Source: Eubacterium sp.
GTDB lineage: Bacteria; Bacillota; Clostridia; Lachnospirales; Lachnospiraceae
Length of the DNA: 32,921 bases
Direction: 5' to 3'
NCBI GenBank assembly: GCA_022767895.1
Contig: JALENH010000200.1
Span: 1 to 32,921 of the forward strand
The notes beneath the pieces are model-generated. The model worked only from the letters and a program-made list of their open reading frames with translations, searched no databases and was not told the DNA's origin. This document shows, one piece after another, positions 26,075 to 32,921 of the stretch (position 1 is the stretch's first letter; each line of letters begins with the position of its first letter). The position numbers and the translations under genes are program-made.

Positions 26075-27130
26075 TCAGGCAGAAAAGTCTACATGCTGGA
26101 TTGTGCCGGCCTCGCCGGTGGATTCATGTAGAAAAATGCCGGTACTCTGAATCCGGGCATTGGTGTCGTTAGTTTCTGCGTCTTTTAAATCAAAGCCGGT
26201 AGAAACATGTCCCAGATATATCGCACCGATATCTGCTTCTTTTAAAGAGAGGAGGGTGTCGTTCCCCTCAAAATCTTTAGTCCATACTTTTAAACTCTGA
26301 TAAATCTCATCATTTTCGTCAATCCACCCATTTTTATCCAGATCATAGGCTGCCAGGTCACGAAAACCATCCCCACTCTTTGTGCCAAACAGCTCAGAAC
26401 CATCATTGATTACACCATCACCATTTTTGTCTAAAGCCAGAAAACCGCTCCCCTTTCCCAGGCTGGATATGTTCTCTTTGTTACCATCTTGATTGATATC
26501 AAAAAAGAATTTCTGGTCTGTAACAGATGCTGTTGGGACATCCATATTCAGGACCAGAGGATCATAGAATGTCATAACATCATTGACTACCTCATTCAAA
26601 TGCGTTTCTTCCATAAAACTCCGGGACATGGAAAAACTCAGACCAAAGGGGATTTCTCTGCCATCCGATGTGTGTACCATACCCTTTGTATCAAAAGTCA
26701 CCGCTTCCCTTTCTGAATAGTAAGTGTCCGTCGTTTCCTCGTGACGGTACCATACCTGATTTGAGGCATTCTGGTAGTCGTCAGCAGACGTAAGATATTC
26801 TGTCTTCGACTGGCTGAGAAAGTTATCTCCCTTCAACATCTTATGCATCATTTCGATGATATGTCGAAGAAGACGGGTGTTCAGATCGTGAAAATATTCC
26901 TCGATGGAAAAAGTGTCTTCGGTTGCTGGGATGTAGATGAGAGTGGCAGGCTGTGATAAATCATAATCTGCCTTTTGACCCGCCTGGGAGGGTAACATAT
27001 CTGGCAAGTTATTATTGTCAGATTGGGTGGCTGCCAGAGAGAATGTTTTCCCTGAACTGCGTGTCGTTAGGGAAACCTTGCTGGCGGAGTAGACTGCGTC
27101 CATTTGGACCGCACTGCTTTCGATTTTCAT
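26075..27130 (-). CDS. EF-hand-like calcium-binding repeat protein, function unknown
   Basis: A 351-residue protein on the minus strand. Two Asp/Asn-rich calcium-loop motifs are seen in its C-terminal half (LDKNGDGVINDGSELFG and YDLDKNGWIDENDEIY), followed by LKVWTKD, plus an upstream FDINQDGNKE. This GSELFG-to-VWTKD block recurs in uncharacterised and RTX/hemolysin-related proteins. There is no signal peptide, lipobox or membrane span, so it is cytoplasmic or exported by a leaderless route. I chose the ATG at 27130 (MKIESSAVQMDAVYSAS); AAAGGA lies about 10 bases upstream, while the longer start at 27223 adds residues unlike a normal N terminus. It is convergent with ung and divergent from the xylanase. 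Confidence 0.75.
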   Translation of the reverse strand: MKIESSAVQMDAVYSASKVSLTTRSSGKTFSLAATQSDNNNLPDMLPSQAGQKADYDLSQPATLIYIPATEDTFSIEEYFHDLNTRLLRHIIEMMHKMLKGDNFLSQSKTEYLTSADDYQNASNQVWYRHEETTDTYYSEREAVTFDTKGMVHTSDGREIPFGLSFSMSRSFMEETHLNEVVNDVMTFYDPLVLNMDVPTASVTDQKFFFDINQDGNKENISSLGKGSGFLALDKNGDGVINDGSELFGTKSGDGFRDLAAYDLDKNGWIDENDEIYQSLKVWTKDFEGNDTLLSLKEADIGAIYLGHVSTGFDLKDAETNDTNARIQSTGIFLHESTGEAGTIQHVDFSA

Positions 27131-27156
27131 TGCAATCGCATCCTTTCTTTTCACGC

Positions 27157-27186
27157 AATTGCAAATCGACACCAAAGTTTGCAATT
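27157..27186 (-). promoter_or_regulatory. 9-bp inverted repeat upstream of the EF-hand-like gene
   Basis: AATTGCAAA (27157-27165) and TTTGCAATT (27178-27186) are perfect inverted copies 21 bases apart, two helical turns, starting 27 bases before the gene. It could be an operator or a leader hairpin. The whole gap 27131-27462 holds no gene that I can support; it contains this repeat, a minus-strand TATAAT at 27262-27267 without a good -35, and a possible xylanase promoter. Confidence 0.4.
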
Positions 27187-27350
27187 CCGTGCTTTTTGTG
27201 TGCGCTTCCTTGCAAAATAACATAGACCAACCTTGGTGCCATGTGGTGATTGAATATCGCCATTATATATATCGGTGTCATTGAATAAAATATTAAGTAC
27301 GGAGTGTGTGGGAGTGATGGAATAGTATAGGAATAGAATGCAAAAATGCA

Positions 27351-27379
27351 TTTACAATTGTTGTTCCTTTTTTAATAAT
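27351..27379 (+). promoter_or_regulatory. Possible promoter of the xylanase gene
   Basis: A -35 TTTACA (27351-27356), a 17-base spacer and AATAAT (27374-27379), each one base off consensus. A small palindrome, ATGCA-AAAA-TGCAT, overlaps the upstream edge of the -35 and could be an operator. No clear catabolite-response site is seen. Confidence 0.4.
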
Positions 27380-27462
27380 GAAGGTAGAATAATTGGGCGG
27401 AAATCGTATTCCTTATGTACATGCTTTGGAATGAAAATTAAAATGAAAGGAGATGTTAGAGC

Positions 27463-29580
27463 ATGAGTCAAGGCAGAAAATTAGGAGCAGCAAGTCTTGT
27501 TTTTGCGCTAATCGTTTCTTCCTCTGTGACTGCGTCCGGAGTGAACGAATCGTTTGCAGCAAAAAAGGTAACTCTTTCATCAAAAAAGGTTACAGTTCAA
27601 AAAGGAAACAGGAAGAAAGTCTCTGTCAAGAATGCCAAAGGAAAGAAGATTAAGTGGAGTGTTAAAAAGAAGTCGATAGCCACGTTAAAAAAGAAAGGTA
27701 AATATGCGGTTTATATTACCGGTAAGAAAGTTGGCAAGACAACCGCTACCTGTAAGGTAAAGAGCGGCCGTAAGTGGAAATCTTTGTCGTGTAAAATTAC
27801 GGTGACGGACAAAAAGAAGGATGTTGCCACGCCACCAGTGTCCAGCAGCAAGCCGGTAGTTTCCCCGACGGGAACAGTCGAAATTACGCCGACGCCAAAA
27901 GTAACACCGAAAGAGACGCCAAAAGTAACAGCGACGCCTACACCAACAGCAACACCGGGGGAGGGGGCTGAATTTGTTCCGGTTGAGTACAAAAAGGCAG
28001 GGTTTGAAAATGGTACGGATAGTTTTGGCTCCAGAGGAGGTACGACGTTGTCTGTTGTATCCGGGGGGCATACAGGAAATGCACTTTCTGTCACAGGCAG
28101 AATGTCGACATGGAATGGTGCAGAACTGAATATTGCATCCACAATTGTGAAAGGTGCTACCTACAAATTCTCGGCATGGGTGAAACAAGACACGGGTTCA
28201 GAGCAGTCTATAAAAATGTCCATACAATTGAAAGTAGGAACAGATACTACATATCCGTCTGTGGCCCAGTTGAAATGTAAGAGTGGTGAGTGGACTTATT
28301 TAGAAGGAACCTATACCATTCCTACCAGTTTTGATGAGTTGTCATTCTATTTAGAGGGGCCGGATGGAACCTATGATTTTTTGGTTGATGATATTCTTAT
28401 CACGCAGATTACAGAAGGGGCAGAGATTATCGATCCTTTGTTGCTCCCCAGTCTGAAGGATGCATATGCCGGTACATTTGAACGGATAGGTAATATATTG
28501 AATTACAATACATCGTGGAATGATGGATACCAGTTGCAGAATGCGGACACCATGGCTTTTGCGAAGAAGCAGTTTAACAGTTATACACTGGAGAATGAGA
28601 TGAAGCCGGATTCGTTGTTGCCATCCTGGACAGGTACAATCCCTGTCAGTCAGGCAAAGCAACTTGGCTATGTGATACCGGAGAATTATCAGGAATCTAC
28701 TGTTGCCAAACTCAATTTTGACAATCTGGATAAGATATTGGAAATTTCGAATACCTATGGGCTTCAGATGCGTGCCCACGTTTTGATGTGGCATCAGCAG
28801 ACGGCTGGTCGCTTTTTCAAAGAGGGATACAGTGATGATAATAGTGTTGTATCAAAGGAAGTCATGAATGCGCGGCTTGAGTTCTATGTCAAGACAGTCA
28901 TGAAACATGTGATGGAAAAGGAGAAGAGTCTGAACGGGAAGGCTGGTTCCATTGTCTATTGCTGGGATGTGACCAATGAGTATATCCACCGTGACAATTC
29001 CCCATCCTCTACATCTTGGGTGGATGTGTATGGCGATATGGGACTAAGGCCTACTTATGTAAAACTTGCTTATGAATGTGCTTATAGCATGTTGAAGGAG
29101 TATGGATTGGAAACAAAGGTTCCTCTTTTCTACAATGATTATAACGAATATGATTGTGCAGATGACATTGTGACTCTGGTGAACTATATTAATGAAGGAG
29201 AGGAAGCAAAGATTTGTGGTGGAATTGGTATGCAGAGCCACATTACCATTGCTTATCCATCTCTGGAAAGATATGAGACAGCGCTGAATAAATTCCTTGC
29301 AACCGGACTTCAGGTTCAGGTGACGGAACTGGATATTGGAATGGAGGAAGGAGACACAGAAGAGGATCTTGCGGAACATTATAAAGATATTATGTCCCTC
29401 CTTGTAAGCAAGCAGAAAAACCGGGATCAGAATATGAATGTGAAAGGAATTACCGGTGTGACGATATGGGGGCTTTATGACAGCATTTCGTGGAGAAAGA
29501 ATAGTACACCACTTCTTTTCGGAACAGGTTTGGATGATCCGAAACAGGCGTTTTACTCCGTGTTAGAAGCGGCAAAATAG
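27463..29580 (+). CDS. Secreted endo-1,4-beta-xylanase, GH10 with CBM22-like and Ig-like domains
   Basis: Hydrolyses xylan outside the cell. Seen in 705 residues: a signal peptide (1-33), a very Lys-rich Ig-like (Big_2-type) domain (35-125), a Pro/Thr linker (about 130-165), a CBM4/9/22-like sandwich (about 170-320, GFENGTDSFGSRGGTTLSV), then the GH10 barrel (about 330-705). The GH10 acid/base Glu506 lies in WDVTNEYIHR and the nucleophile Glu622 in QVTELDIGM. There is no sorting signal or dockerin, so it is probably released or held through the basic N-terminal domain. AAAGGAG is at 27444-27450. It is a single-gene unit with its own terminator. Confidence 0.93.
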   Translation: MSQGRKLGAASLVFALIVSSSVTASGVNESFAAKKVTLSSKKVTVQKGNRKKVSVKNAKGKKIKWSVKKKSIATLKKKGKYAVYITGKKVGKTTATCKVKSGRKWKSLSCKITVTDKKKDVATPPVSSSKPVVSPTGTVEITPTPKVTPKETPKVTATPTPTATPGEGAEFVPVEYKKAGFENGTDSFGSRGGTTLSVVSGGHTGNALSVTGRMSTWNGAELNIASTIVKGATYKFSAWVKQDTGSEQSIKMSIQLKVGTDTTYPSVAQLKCKSGEWTYLEGTYTIPTSFDELSFYLEGPDGTYDFLVDDILITQITEGAEIIDPLLLPSLKDAYAGTFERIGNILNYNTSWNDGYQLQNADTMAFAKKQFNSYTLENEMKPDSLLPSWTGTIPVSQAKQLGYVIPENYQESTVAKLNFDNLDKILEISNTYGLQMRAHVLMWHQQTAGRFFKEGYSDDNSVVSKEVMNARLEFYVKTVMKHVMEKEKSLNGKAGSIVYCWDVTNEYIHRDNSPSSTSWVDVYGDMGLRPTYVKLAYECAYSMLKEYGLETKVPLFYNDYNEYDCADDIVTLVNYINEGEEAKICGGIGMQSHITIAYPSLERYETALNKFLATGLQVQVTELDIGMEEGDTEEDLAEHYKDIMSLLVSKQKNRDQNMNVKGITGVTIWGLYDSISWRKNSTPLLFGTGLDDPKQAFYSVLEAAK

Positions 29581-29609
29581 TAAATAATAAGGGGAAAAGT
29601 AGAACAAAG

Positions 29610-29650
29610 ACAGGGTTTGATACATATACTGTAGTATCAGACCCTGTTTT
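29610..29650 (+). terminator. Rho-independent terminator after the xylanase gene
   Basis: A 14-bp stem with one G-U pair, ACAGGGTTTGATAC (29610-29623) with GTATCAGACCCTGT (29634-29647), followed by a T run to 29650. Confidence 0.9.
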
Positions 29651-29701
29651 ATACAATTTTAACAAAAAAAACATACAATTGTAAAAAAATGAAAAAAAAA
29701 C

Positions 29702-29731
29702 TTGATATACTTATAACTGTTGTGTTATACT
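29702..29731 (+). promoter_or_regulatory. Promoter of the second surface-protein gene
   Basis: A -35 TTGATA (29702-29707), an 18-base spacer and TATACT (29726-29731) with the extended TGn at 29723-29725. The gene starts 58 bases downstream after GGAGGG. Confidence 0.75.
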
Positions 29732-29789
29732 CTTATTGTATAGAAAATTGCGCGATTTCGTGCTTTGAATCAAGACTGGAGGGAAAAAT

Positions 29790-31154
29790 ATGAAAAGATT
29801 GAAGCGTGGCTTTTGGGCCAAGGCGGCAATAGCCATTGCAGCAATTGTAGTAGCGATTGGAATCATTGGTGGAACATCATATGCTTCTAACAATCAGCCG
29901 TTTCTGGGGGATTGCATTGAGTATGGTATTGTCTGCAATTATTTGAATCAAACAGCTGATATGGAGACCAATTTTGCTACGGGTAAGTATCAGGGAAATG
30001 GACATACGAATGGGAATACCGTATCTGATTCAAGAGCCAATTCATCTGGGGAAATTCGAATTGGCGAAGTGGTTGAAGATGTCAAGTTCCGTGGCAACCC
30101 ATTGGTTGTAGTTGACAAAGAAGTCAAGAAGGAAGTAAAGGCTATGCTTGCTTCTGTTTCCAACTATGCAGAATCTGTAGTGGGCAAGAAGGATGTCAAG
30201 ACATCAGCAGACGTAAAAGATGGGAACAATTATAGTATCGACATCACAGATGTGAAAGAGGACGTCGTTTATGTTGATGCAGATAATATGATTGACAATC
30301 TGATGGCTGGAAAAATCCAGAATGGCGGTTTAAAGATTGCACTTCGTGATGATCAGACAATTGTCCTAAATATTACAGAAAAGGATAAGGTTGAGATTCC
30401 TCGATATACACTTACTGTAAAGGATGGTACGAAGACCAATGAGGAGATTGCTGAGTCTGTGATTTGGAATATGCCATATATAAATGATTTAGCTATTTCA
30501 TCTGATAATATGCGTGCTACCATTATTGCACCAAAAGCATTCGTGAATCTGAATGTGACTGGTGAAGGATGGCTTGTCTGTGATACGATTGTCAGAAACT
30601 CTGGTGAGTGGCATATGATTTCTAAAAAGTTGCCGGAAGTAACAGCGACACCGAAAGTGACATCAACACCGAAGATGACATCAACACCGAAAGTAACGCA
30701 AACTAATACACAAATAATTACATCAATGCCAAGTGTAACTCACACTGTTACTACAGTAGTTACAATTTCACCATCGCCATCACCAACTTCAATAATGCCT
30801 ACATCAACACAAACATTGGCACCAACTCCGTCAGTAACACCAACTAATAGTCCAGTTGTTACAATGACACCTAATACGACCATATCACCATCTCCTACTA
30901 TACTAATTAGTGCAACACCGTCAAATGTGCCGGTATATTCCATTGATGAAGATACACCATTAACAAATAAGGAGTTAAGGAATAATGATACGAAAAAGGC
31001 TTCTACGACAAGCAAGAATACGACAACGCTTTTGGATGATGATGTACCATTGTCAGATTCATCACCTGATACCGGTGATACAATAGATATTATATCAATT
31101 TTAATTATTTTCGTCGTTTGCGGAATGTTCATTTTCATTATAATGTTACTATAG
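29790..31154 (+). CDS. Secreted surface protein with Thr/Pro-rich stalk and SPDTGD sorting-like tail
   Basis: A 454-residue exported protein. Seen: a signal peptide (about 1-32), an N-terminal domain with GDCIEYGIVCNYLNQ and METNFATGKYQG, which recalls choice-of-anchor-A-type surface domains (tentative), and a Thr/Pro/Ser-rich stalk (about 285-375) with units such as ATPKVTSTPKMT. An acidic stretch leads to SPDTGD followed by a hydrophobic span that ends the protein at MLL. The usual basic tail after a sortase span is missing, unlike the first surface protein in the window. The 3' third is markedly AT-rich. It may be a stalked adhesin or wall protein; ligand unknown. Confidence 0.75.
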   Translation: MKRLKRGFWAKAAIAIAAIVVAIGIIGGTSYASNNQPFLGDCIEYGIVCNYLNQTADMETNFATGKYQGNGHTNGNTVSDSRANSSGEIRIGEVVEDVKFRGNPLVVVDKEVKKEVKAMLASVSNYAESVVGKKDVKTSADVKDGNNYSIDITDVKEDVVYVDADNMIDNLMAGKIQNGGLKIALRDDQTIVLNITEKDKVEIPRYTLTVKDGTKTNEEIAESVIWNMPYINDLAISSDNMRATIIAPKAFVNLNVTGEGWLVCDTIVRNSGEWHMISKKLPEVTATPKVTSTPKMTSTPKVTQTNTQIITSMPSVTHTVTTVVTISPSPSPTSIMPTSTQTLAPTPSVTPTNSPVVTMTPNTTISPSPTILISATPSNVPVYSIDEDTPLTNKELRNNDTKKASTTSKNTTTLLDDDVPLSDSSPDTGDTIDIISILIIFVVCGMFIFIIMLL

Positions 31155-31175
31155 GTTAATGTTTTATATTTAATT

Positions 31176-31214
31176 ATAGGGTATACAGATAAGTTTCTGT
31201 ATACCCTATTTTTT
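31176..31214 (+). terminator. Terminator after the second surface-protein gene
   Basis: A 13-bp stem (31176-31188 with 31197-31209, core TAGGGTATACAG) with an 8-base loop and a T run to 31214. On the minus strand it could also slow transcripts from int, but the tail there is A/T mixed rather than a T run. Confidence 0.9.
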
Positions 31215-31220
31215 ACGATT

Positions 31221-32372
31221 TTAATCGAGAGTTTTAATTGCATCAAATTTTTGTTGTTCAGTTATTCCAATATATATATTATATGTGGTTCTAATATCTT
31301 TGTGTCCCATAAGTTCTGAAATAGTTTTTATTTCAACTCCGTTTTTTAACAATATGCTACCAAATCCGTGTCGCAATGCATGAGGTGTTAAATCATTATT
31401 CGCATCACATCTACTAAGCATTTGTTTTAATGTTCTAAAGATATTGCGCCTAGTCATAGGAGTCATATTTTTAGTAACACATACATAATCATCTTCATTG
31501 TGATTTTCGTTAAACTTATGAAAATATTCAAATTGTGAGAATGCACGTTTTGACAAAGGTATTGTACGTTGCCGATATGTTTTGGGAAGACTTATAATAG
31601 TTTTCGTTTTAGTTGTTGCATCTCTATCTCTATTTTTCGCTGTAGCATGTGTGTATTTTACTGTTATTGTCCTATTTGACATATCTACATTTTCCCATTT
31701 TAAAGCACATAATTCTGATATTCTTAAACCAGTATACATTATAATAATAATTGCTCTTGCATTGTTTCCATACATATATTCAGTATTTGAATATTCCTTT
31801 TTTCTAAATGCTTCTTGATAAAGTGCTTCGACATCTTCAGTTGTGGCAAAAGGTACTTCTTTTGTTTTTACAGCAACTCTGTCTTCGGAAGGTATCTGTA
31901 TTAATGATAAATCAAAATATGGTAATTCTTCCTTTGACATGCCATATTTTAAACATTGGCGAACAATAGACCAAACTTTTCGTATTGTTCCAATAGAGTA
32001 TTTTTCTGCCAATGAATCTATATATTCTTGAACTAATTCGTAATTTAATATCTTTATATTTTTATTTCCAAAATTACAAGTGTTCATATTAAGGTATTTT
32101 GTAATAATTAGTTCATACGAATCATATGTTTGTTGTTTGAGCTTCTTTTGTCTAGTTGTAGATAACCAATCTAACATATATTCTTCGATTGTTTTAACAC
32201 TAGATTGTTGTATATGAATATTTTGTTTCTTTTTCTTTTTTATTTTTTCTTTTACTTCGTTTATGGTTTTACCGTATGTGTACTTATTATCAGGGTCACG
32301 ATAATATTGATAAGTAACTCCTTTGATAGTTTTAGTTCCCCATGATCCTTCTCCATTCTTTCTTCTTTTCAT
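31221..32372 (-). CDS. int: Tyrosine site-specific integrase
   Basis: Phage/ICE-type tyrosine recombinase of 383 residues. Seen: an AP2-like arm-binding N-terminal domain (KRRKNGEGSWGTKTIKGVTY, about 1-50), a SAM-like core-binding domain (about 60-160), and a catalytic domain with Arg in TGLRISELCAL, HALRHGFGS (His-x2-Arg), GHKDIRTTYNIYI (His and the nucleophilic Tyr). All expected catalytic residues except the poorly conserved Lys are evident. I chose the ATG at 32372, with AAAGGTG about nine bases upstream; GTG 32384 overlaps that site. The gene and its surroundings are much more AT-rich than the left of the window, which fits acquired DNA. Confidence 0.93.
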   Translation of the reverse strand: MKRRKNGEGSWGTKTIKGVTYQYYRDPDNKYTYGKTINEVKEKIKKKKKQNIHIQQSSVKTIEEYMLDWLSTTRQKKLKQQTYDSYELIITKYLNMNTCNFGNKNIKILNYELVQEYIDSLAEKYSIGTIRKVWSIVRQCLKYGMSKEELPYFDLSLIQIPSEDRVAVKTKEVPFATTEDVEALYQEAFRKKEYSNTEYMYGNNARAIIIIMYTGLRISELCALKWENVDMSNRTITVKYTHATAKNRDRDATTKTKTIISLPKTYRQRTIPLSKRAFSQFEYFHKFNENHNEDDYVCVTKNMTPMTRRNIFRTLKQMLSRCDANNDLTPHALRHGFGSILLKNGVEIKTISELMGHKDIRTTYNIYIGITEQQKFDAIKTLD

Positions 32373-32420
32373 ACTACTCAACACCTTTCAGTTTGTTATG
32401 TATGTTATGTAGTTTGTAAA

Positions 32421-32446
32421 ACAGGGTAGAAAAACAGGGTAGAATT
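32421..32446 (+). repeat. Two direct AGGGTAG repeats near int, candidate integrase arm sites
   Basis: ACAGGGTAGAAAA and ACAGGGTAGAATT are adjacent 13-base direct copies. The same motif recurs three times at 32655-32690. The integrase has an arm-binding domain, so these are plausible arm-type sites. Confidence 0.6.
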
Positions 32447-32457
32447 TTTATAAAGAA

Positions 32458-32496
32458 GCTACAAATAACGAATACTCGTTATTTTTCGAATGTAGC
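32458..32496 (-). promoter_or_regulatory. Long hairpin abutting the tRNA fragment
   Basis: A 9-bp inner stem (32463-32471 with 32476-32484, AAATAACGA) with a 4-base loop, and an outer 5-bp stem (32458-32462 with 32492-32496, GCTAC) separated by a one-sided 7-base bulge. It begins three bases after the tRNA-like anticodon stem on the minus strand. Part of the int leader RNA if the promoter at 32716-32744 is used. Confidence 0.5.
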
Positions 32497-32499
32497 ACC

Positions 32500-32542
32500 C
32501 TTCATTACGAGTGAAGTGCTCTACCGACTGAGCTATCGAAGC
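32500..32542 (-). pseudogene. 5' half of tRNA-Thr(CGU), probable attachment core
   Basis: Reading the minus strand from 32542: a 7-base acceptor arm GCTTCGA, D stem GCTC/GAGC with a normal D loop, and an anticodon arm CTTCA-CTCGTAA-TGAAG with anticodon CGT (Thr). After that the sequence stops matching a tRNA: no T stem pairs and no full complement of the acceptor follows. Attachment cores of tRNA-targeting elements often contain the anticodon arm. The retained half here is the 5' one, whereas elements more often carry the 3' half. Confidence 0.7.
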
Positions 32543-32602
32543 ATAACTAATCGTTTATCACCATTTCATGCTAATTTCCGATTGTTTCACCATTTGTTCA
32601 AC

Positions 32603-32630
32603 TTACTGATATTTACTGGTTTTTACTGAT
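32603..32630 (+). repeat. Three TTACTGRT repeats at exact 10-base period
   Basis: TTACTGAT (32603), TTACTGGT (32613) and TTACTGAT (32623) are direct copies on one DNA face. Phased short repeats of this kind are used by excisionases that bend DNA; that role is inferred. A 9-base direct repeat TCACCATTT also occurs at 32558 and 32587. Confidence 0.6.
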
Positions 32631-32654
32631 ACATTCTTGTTTTTTCTAATCAAA

Positions 32655-32690
32655 CTAGGGTAGAAATCAGGGTAGAAATTAGGGTAGTAA
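32655..32690 (+). repeat. Three direct AGGGTAG repeats near the excisionase-like gene
   Basis: AGGGTAG occurs at 32657, 32669 and 32681, an exact 12-base period, in the same orientation as the two copies near int. Together they flank the tRNA-like core on both sides. Confidence 0.6.
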
Positions 32691-32715
32691 ATATATTTAA
32701 GTTTTAACAAAAACA

Positions 32716-32744
32716 ATGATACTATAATCAATATAATTTGTCAA
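32716..32744 (-). promoter_or_regulatory. Promoter reading towards int
   Basis: On the minus strand, TTGACA (32744-32739), a 17-base spacer and TATCAT (32721-32716). The predicted start near 32709 gives int a leader of about 335 bases that contains the arm repeats, the tRNA half and the long hairpin. Confidence 0.75.
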
Positions 32745-32745
32745 C

Positions 32746-32790
32746 AAAAAAATAAGTAGGTAAACTATTCGTCTGTATTACCTACTTATT
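32746..32790 (-). terminator. Terminator of the excisionase-like gene
   Basis: A perfect 13-bp stem, AATAAGTAGGTAA (32751-32763) with TTACCTACTTATT (32778-32790), is followed on the minus strand by a run of T through 32746. It ends the excisionase-like transcript just before the int promoter, so the two genes are separate units. Confidence 0.88.
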
Positions 32791-32799
32791 TCTATTAAT

Positions 32800-32921
32800 T
32801 CATTCTAATATTATCTTTAGCCCTCTATGTTCTTTTAAGAATTTTTCTAAGTCATCTTCAAAAACTCTATATGATGAGCCAATTGCAAATGAGGGGAAAC
32901 CTTTTAATTTCATTAATGTAT
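32800..32921 (-). CDS. Excisionase-like HTH protein, C-terminal fragment (cut by window edge)
   Basis: The last 39 codons are visible on the minus strand, ending at a TGA at 32802-32800; the N terminus lies beyond the window. The segment LKGFPSFAIGSSYRVFEDD followed by LEKFLKEHRG matches the wing and tail of small excisionase/MerR-type HTH proteins (HTH_17, Tn916 Xis-like). Its position upstream of int on the same strand supports an excision or regulatory role. A strong terminator follows its stop. Confidence 0.75.
   Translation of the reverse strand, partial: TLMKLKGFPSFAIGSSYRVFEDDLEKFLKEHRGLKIILE

Noticed and set aside
32464-32495. A tRNA with a 20-base insertion in the T loop
   Set aside because: CTACA and TGTAG could form a T stem around an enlarged loop, but the following bases do not complement the acceptor arm, so no full tRNA results.
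32485-32542. A functional T-armless tRNA-Thr
   Set aside because: TCGAA at 32485-32489 (minus strand) could pair with five acceptor bases, but bacterial tRNAs need a T arm and the last two acceptor pairs fail; a truncated att fragment is simpler.

Overview
The window reads as chromosome from a strictly anaerobic, low-to-moderate GC Firmicute, most likely a Lachnospiraceae-type gut or rumen Clostridium relative. The basis is an oxygen-independent ribonucleotide reductase with its activase, an AsnA-type asparagine synthetase beside AsnRS, an iron-dependent alcohol dehydrogenase, a secreted GH10 xylanase with Pro/Thr-rich linkers, sortase-type surface proteins and strong AGGAGG ribosome binding sites. 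This is inference from gene families; no marker in the window fixes the species.

Layout. (1) 56-4231: a giant surface protein built from 16 InlB-type (Listeria-Bacteroides) repeats with a PETGD-type sorting tail. (2) 4410-9919: asnS, asnA, an iron alcohol dehydrogenase, a degenerate sigma-70-like protein and mutY, closed by a clear terminator. (3) 9954-13293: tandem NrdR-like boxes and an extended -10 promoter ahead of nrdD-nrdG-dut, a deoxynucleotide supply unit, then a terminator. (4) 13295-15160: leuCD. (5) 15174-16158: a self-contained HTH-Fic protein with an inverted repeat in its promoter region. (6) 16198-20184: a membrane-anchored FKBP-like foldase, a small membrane protein, and an OmpR-type response regulator with its sensor kinase. 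(7) 20177-25973: lipoprotein, PH-domain protein, CheV-like protein, zinc-ribbon membrane protein, hisH, hisF and ung, ending in a terminator shared with the convergent gene 26075-27130 (EF-hand-like protein). (8) 27463-31154: GH10 xylanase and a second sorting-signal surface protein, each followed by a terminator. (9) 31221-32921: the AT-rich edge of a mobile element, with a tyrosine integrase, a 430-base intergenic module and the C-terminal end of an excisionase-like gene.

How parts fit together. AsnA makes asparagine and AsnS charges it. NrdD/NrdG make dNTPs and Dut removes dUTP, which complements the Ung and MutY base-excision enzymes. HisH and HisF are the two halves of imidazole glycerol phosphate synthase. 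The xylanase and two wall-type surface proteins point to attachment to and breakdown of plant polysaccharide.

The least ordinary part is the integrase module. Between the excisionase-like gene and int lie a terminator, a canonical promoter, three copies of an AGGGTAG repeat, three TTACTGRT copies at an exact 10-base period, the 5' half of a tRNA-Thr(CGU), a long hairpin and two more AGGGTAG copies. That is the architecture of a complete attP, not of an integrated attL or attR, and the tRNA half would be transcribed in the int leader. Other points of note are a sigma factor relative that has lost promoter-melting and -35-reading parts, and a nested two-repeat duplication inside the giant surface protein.
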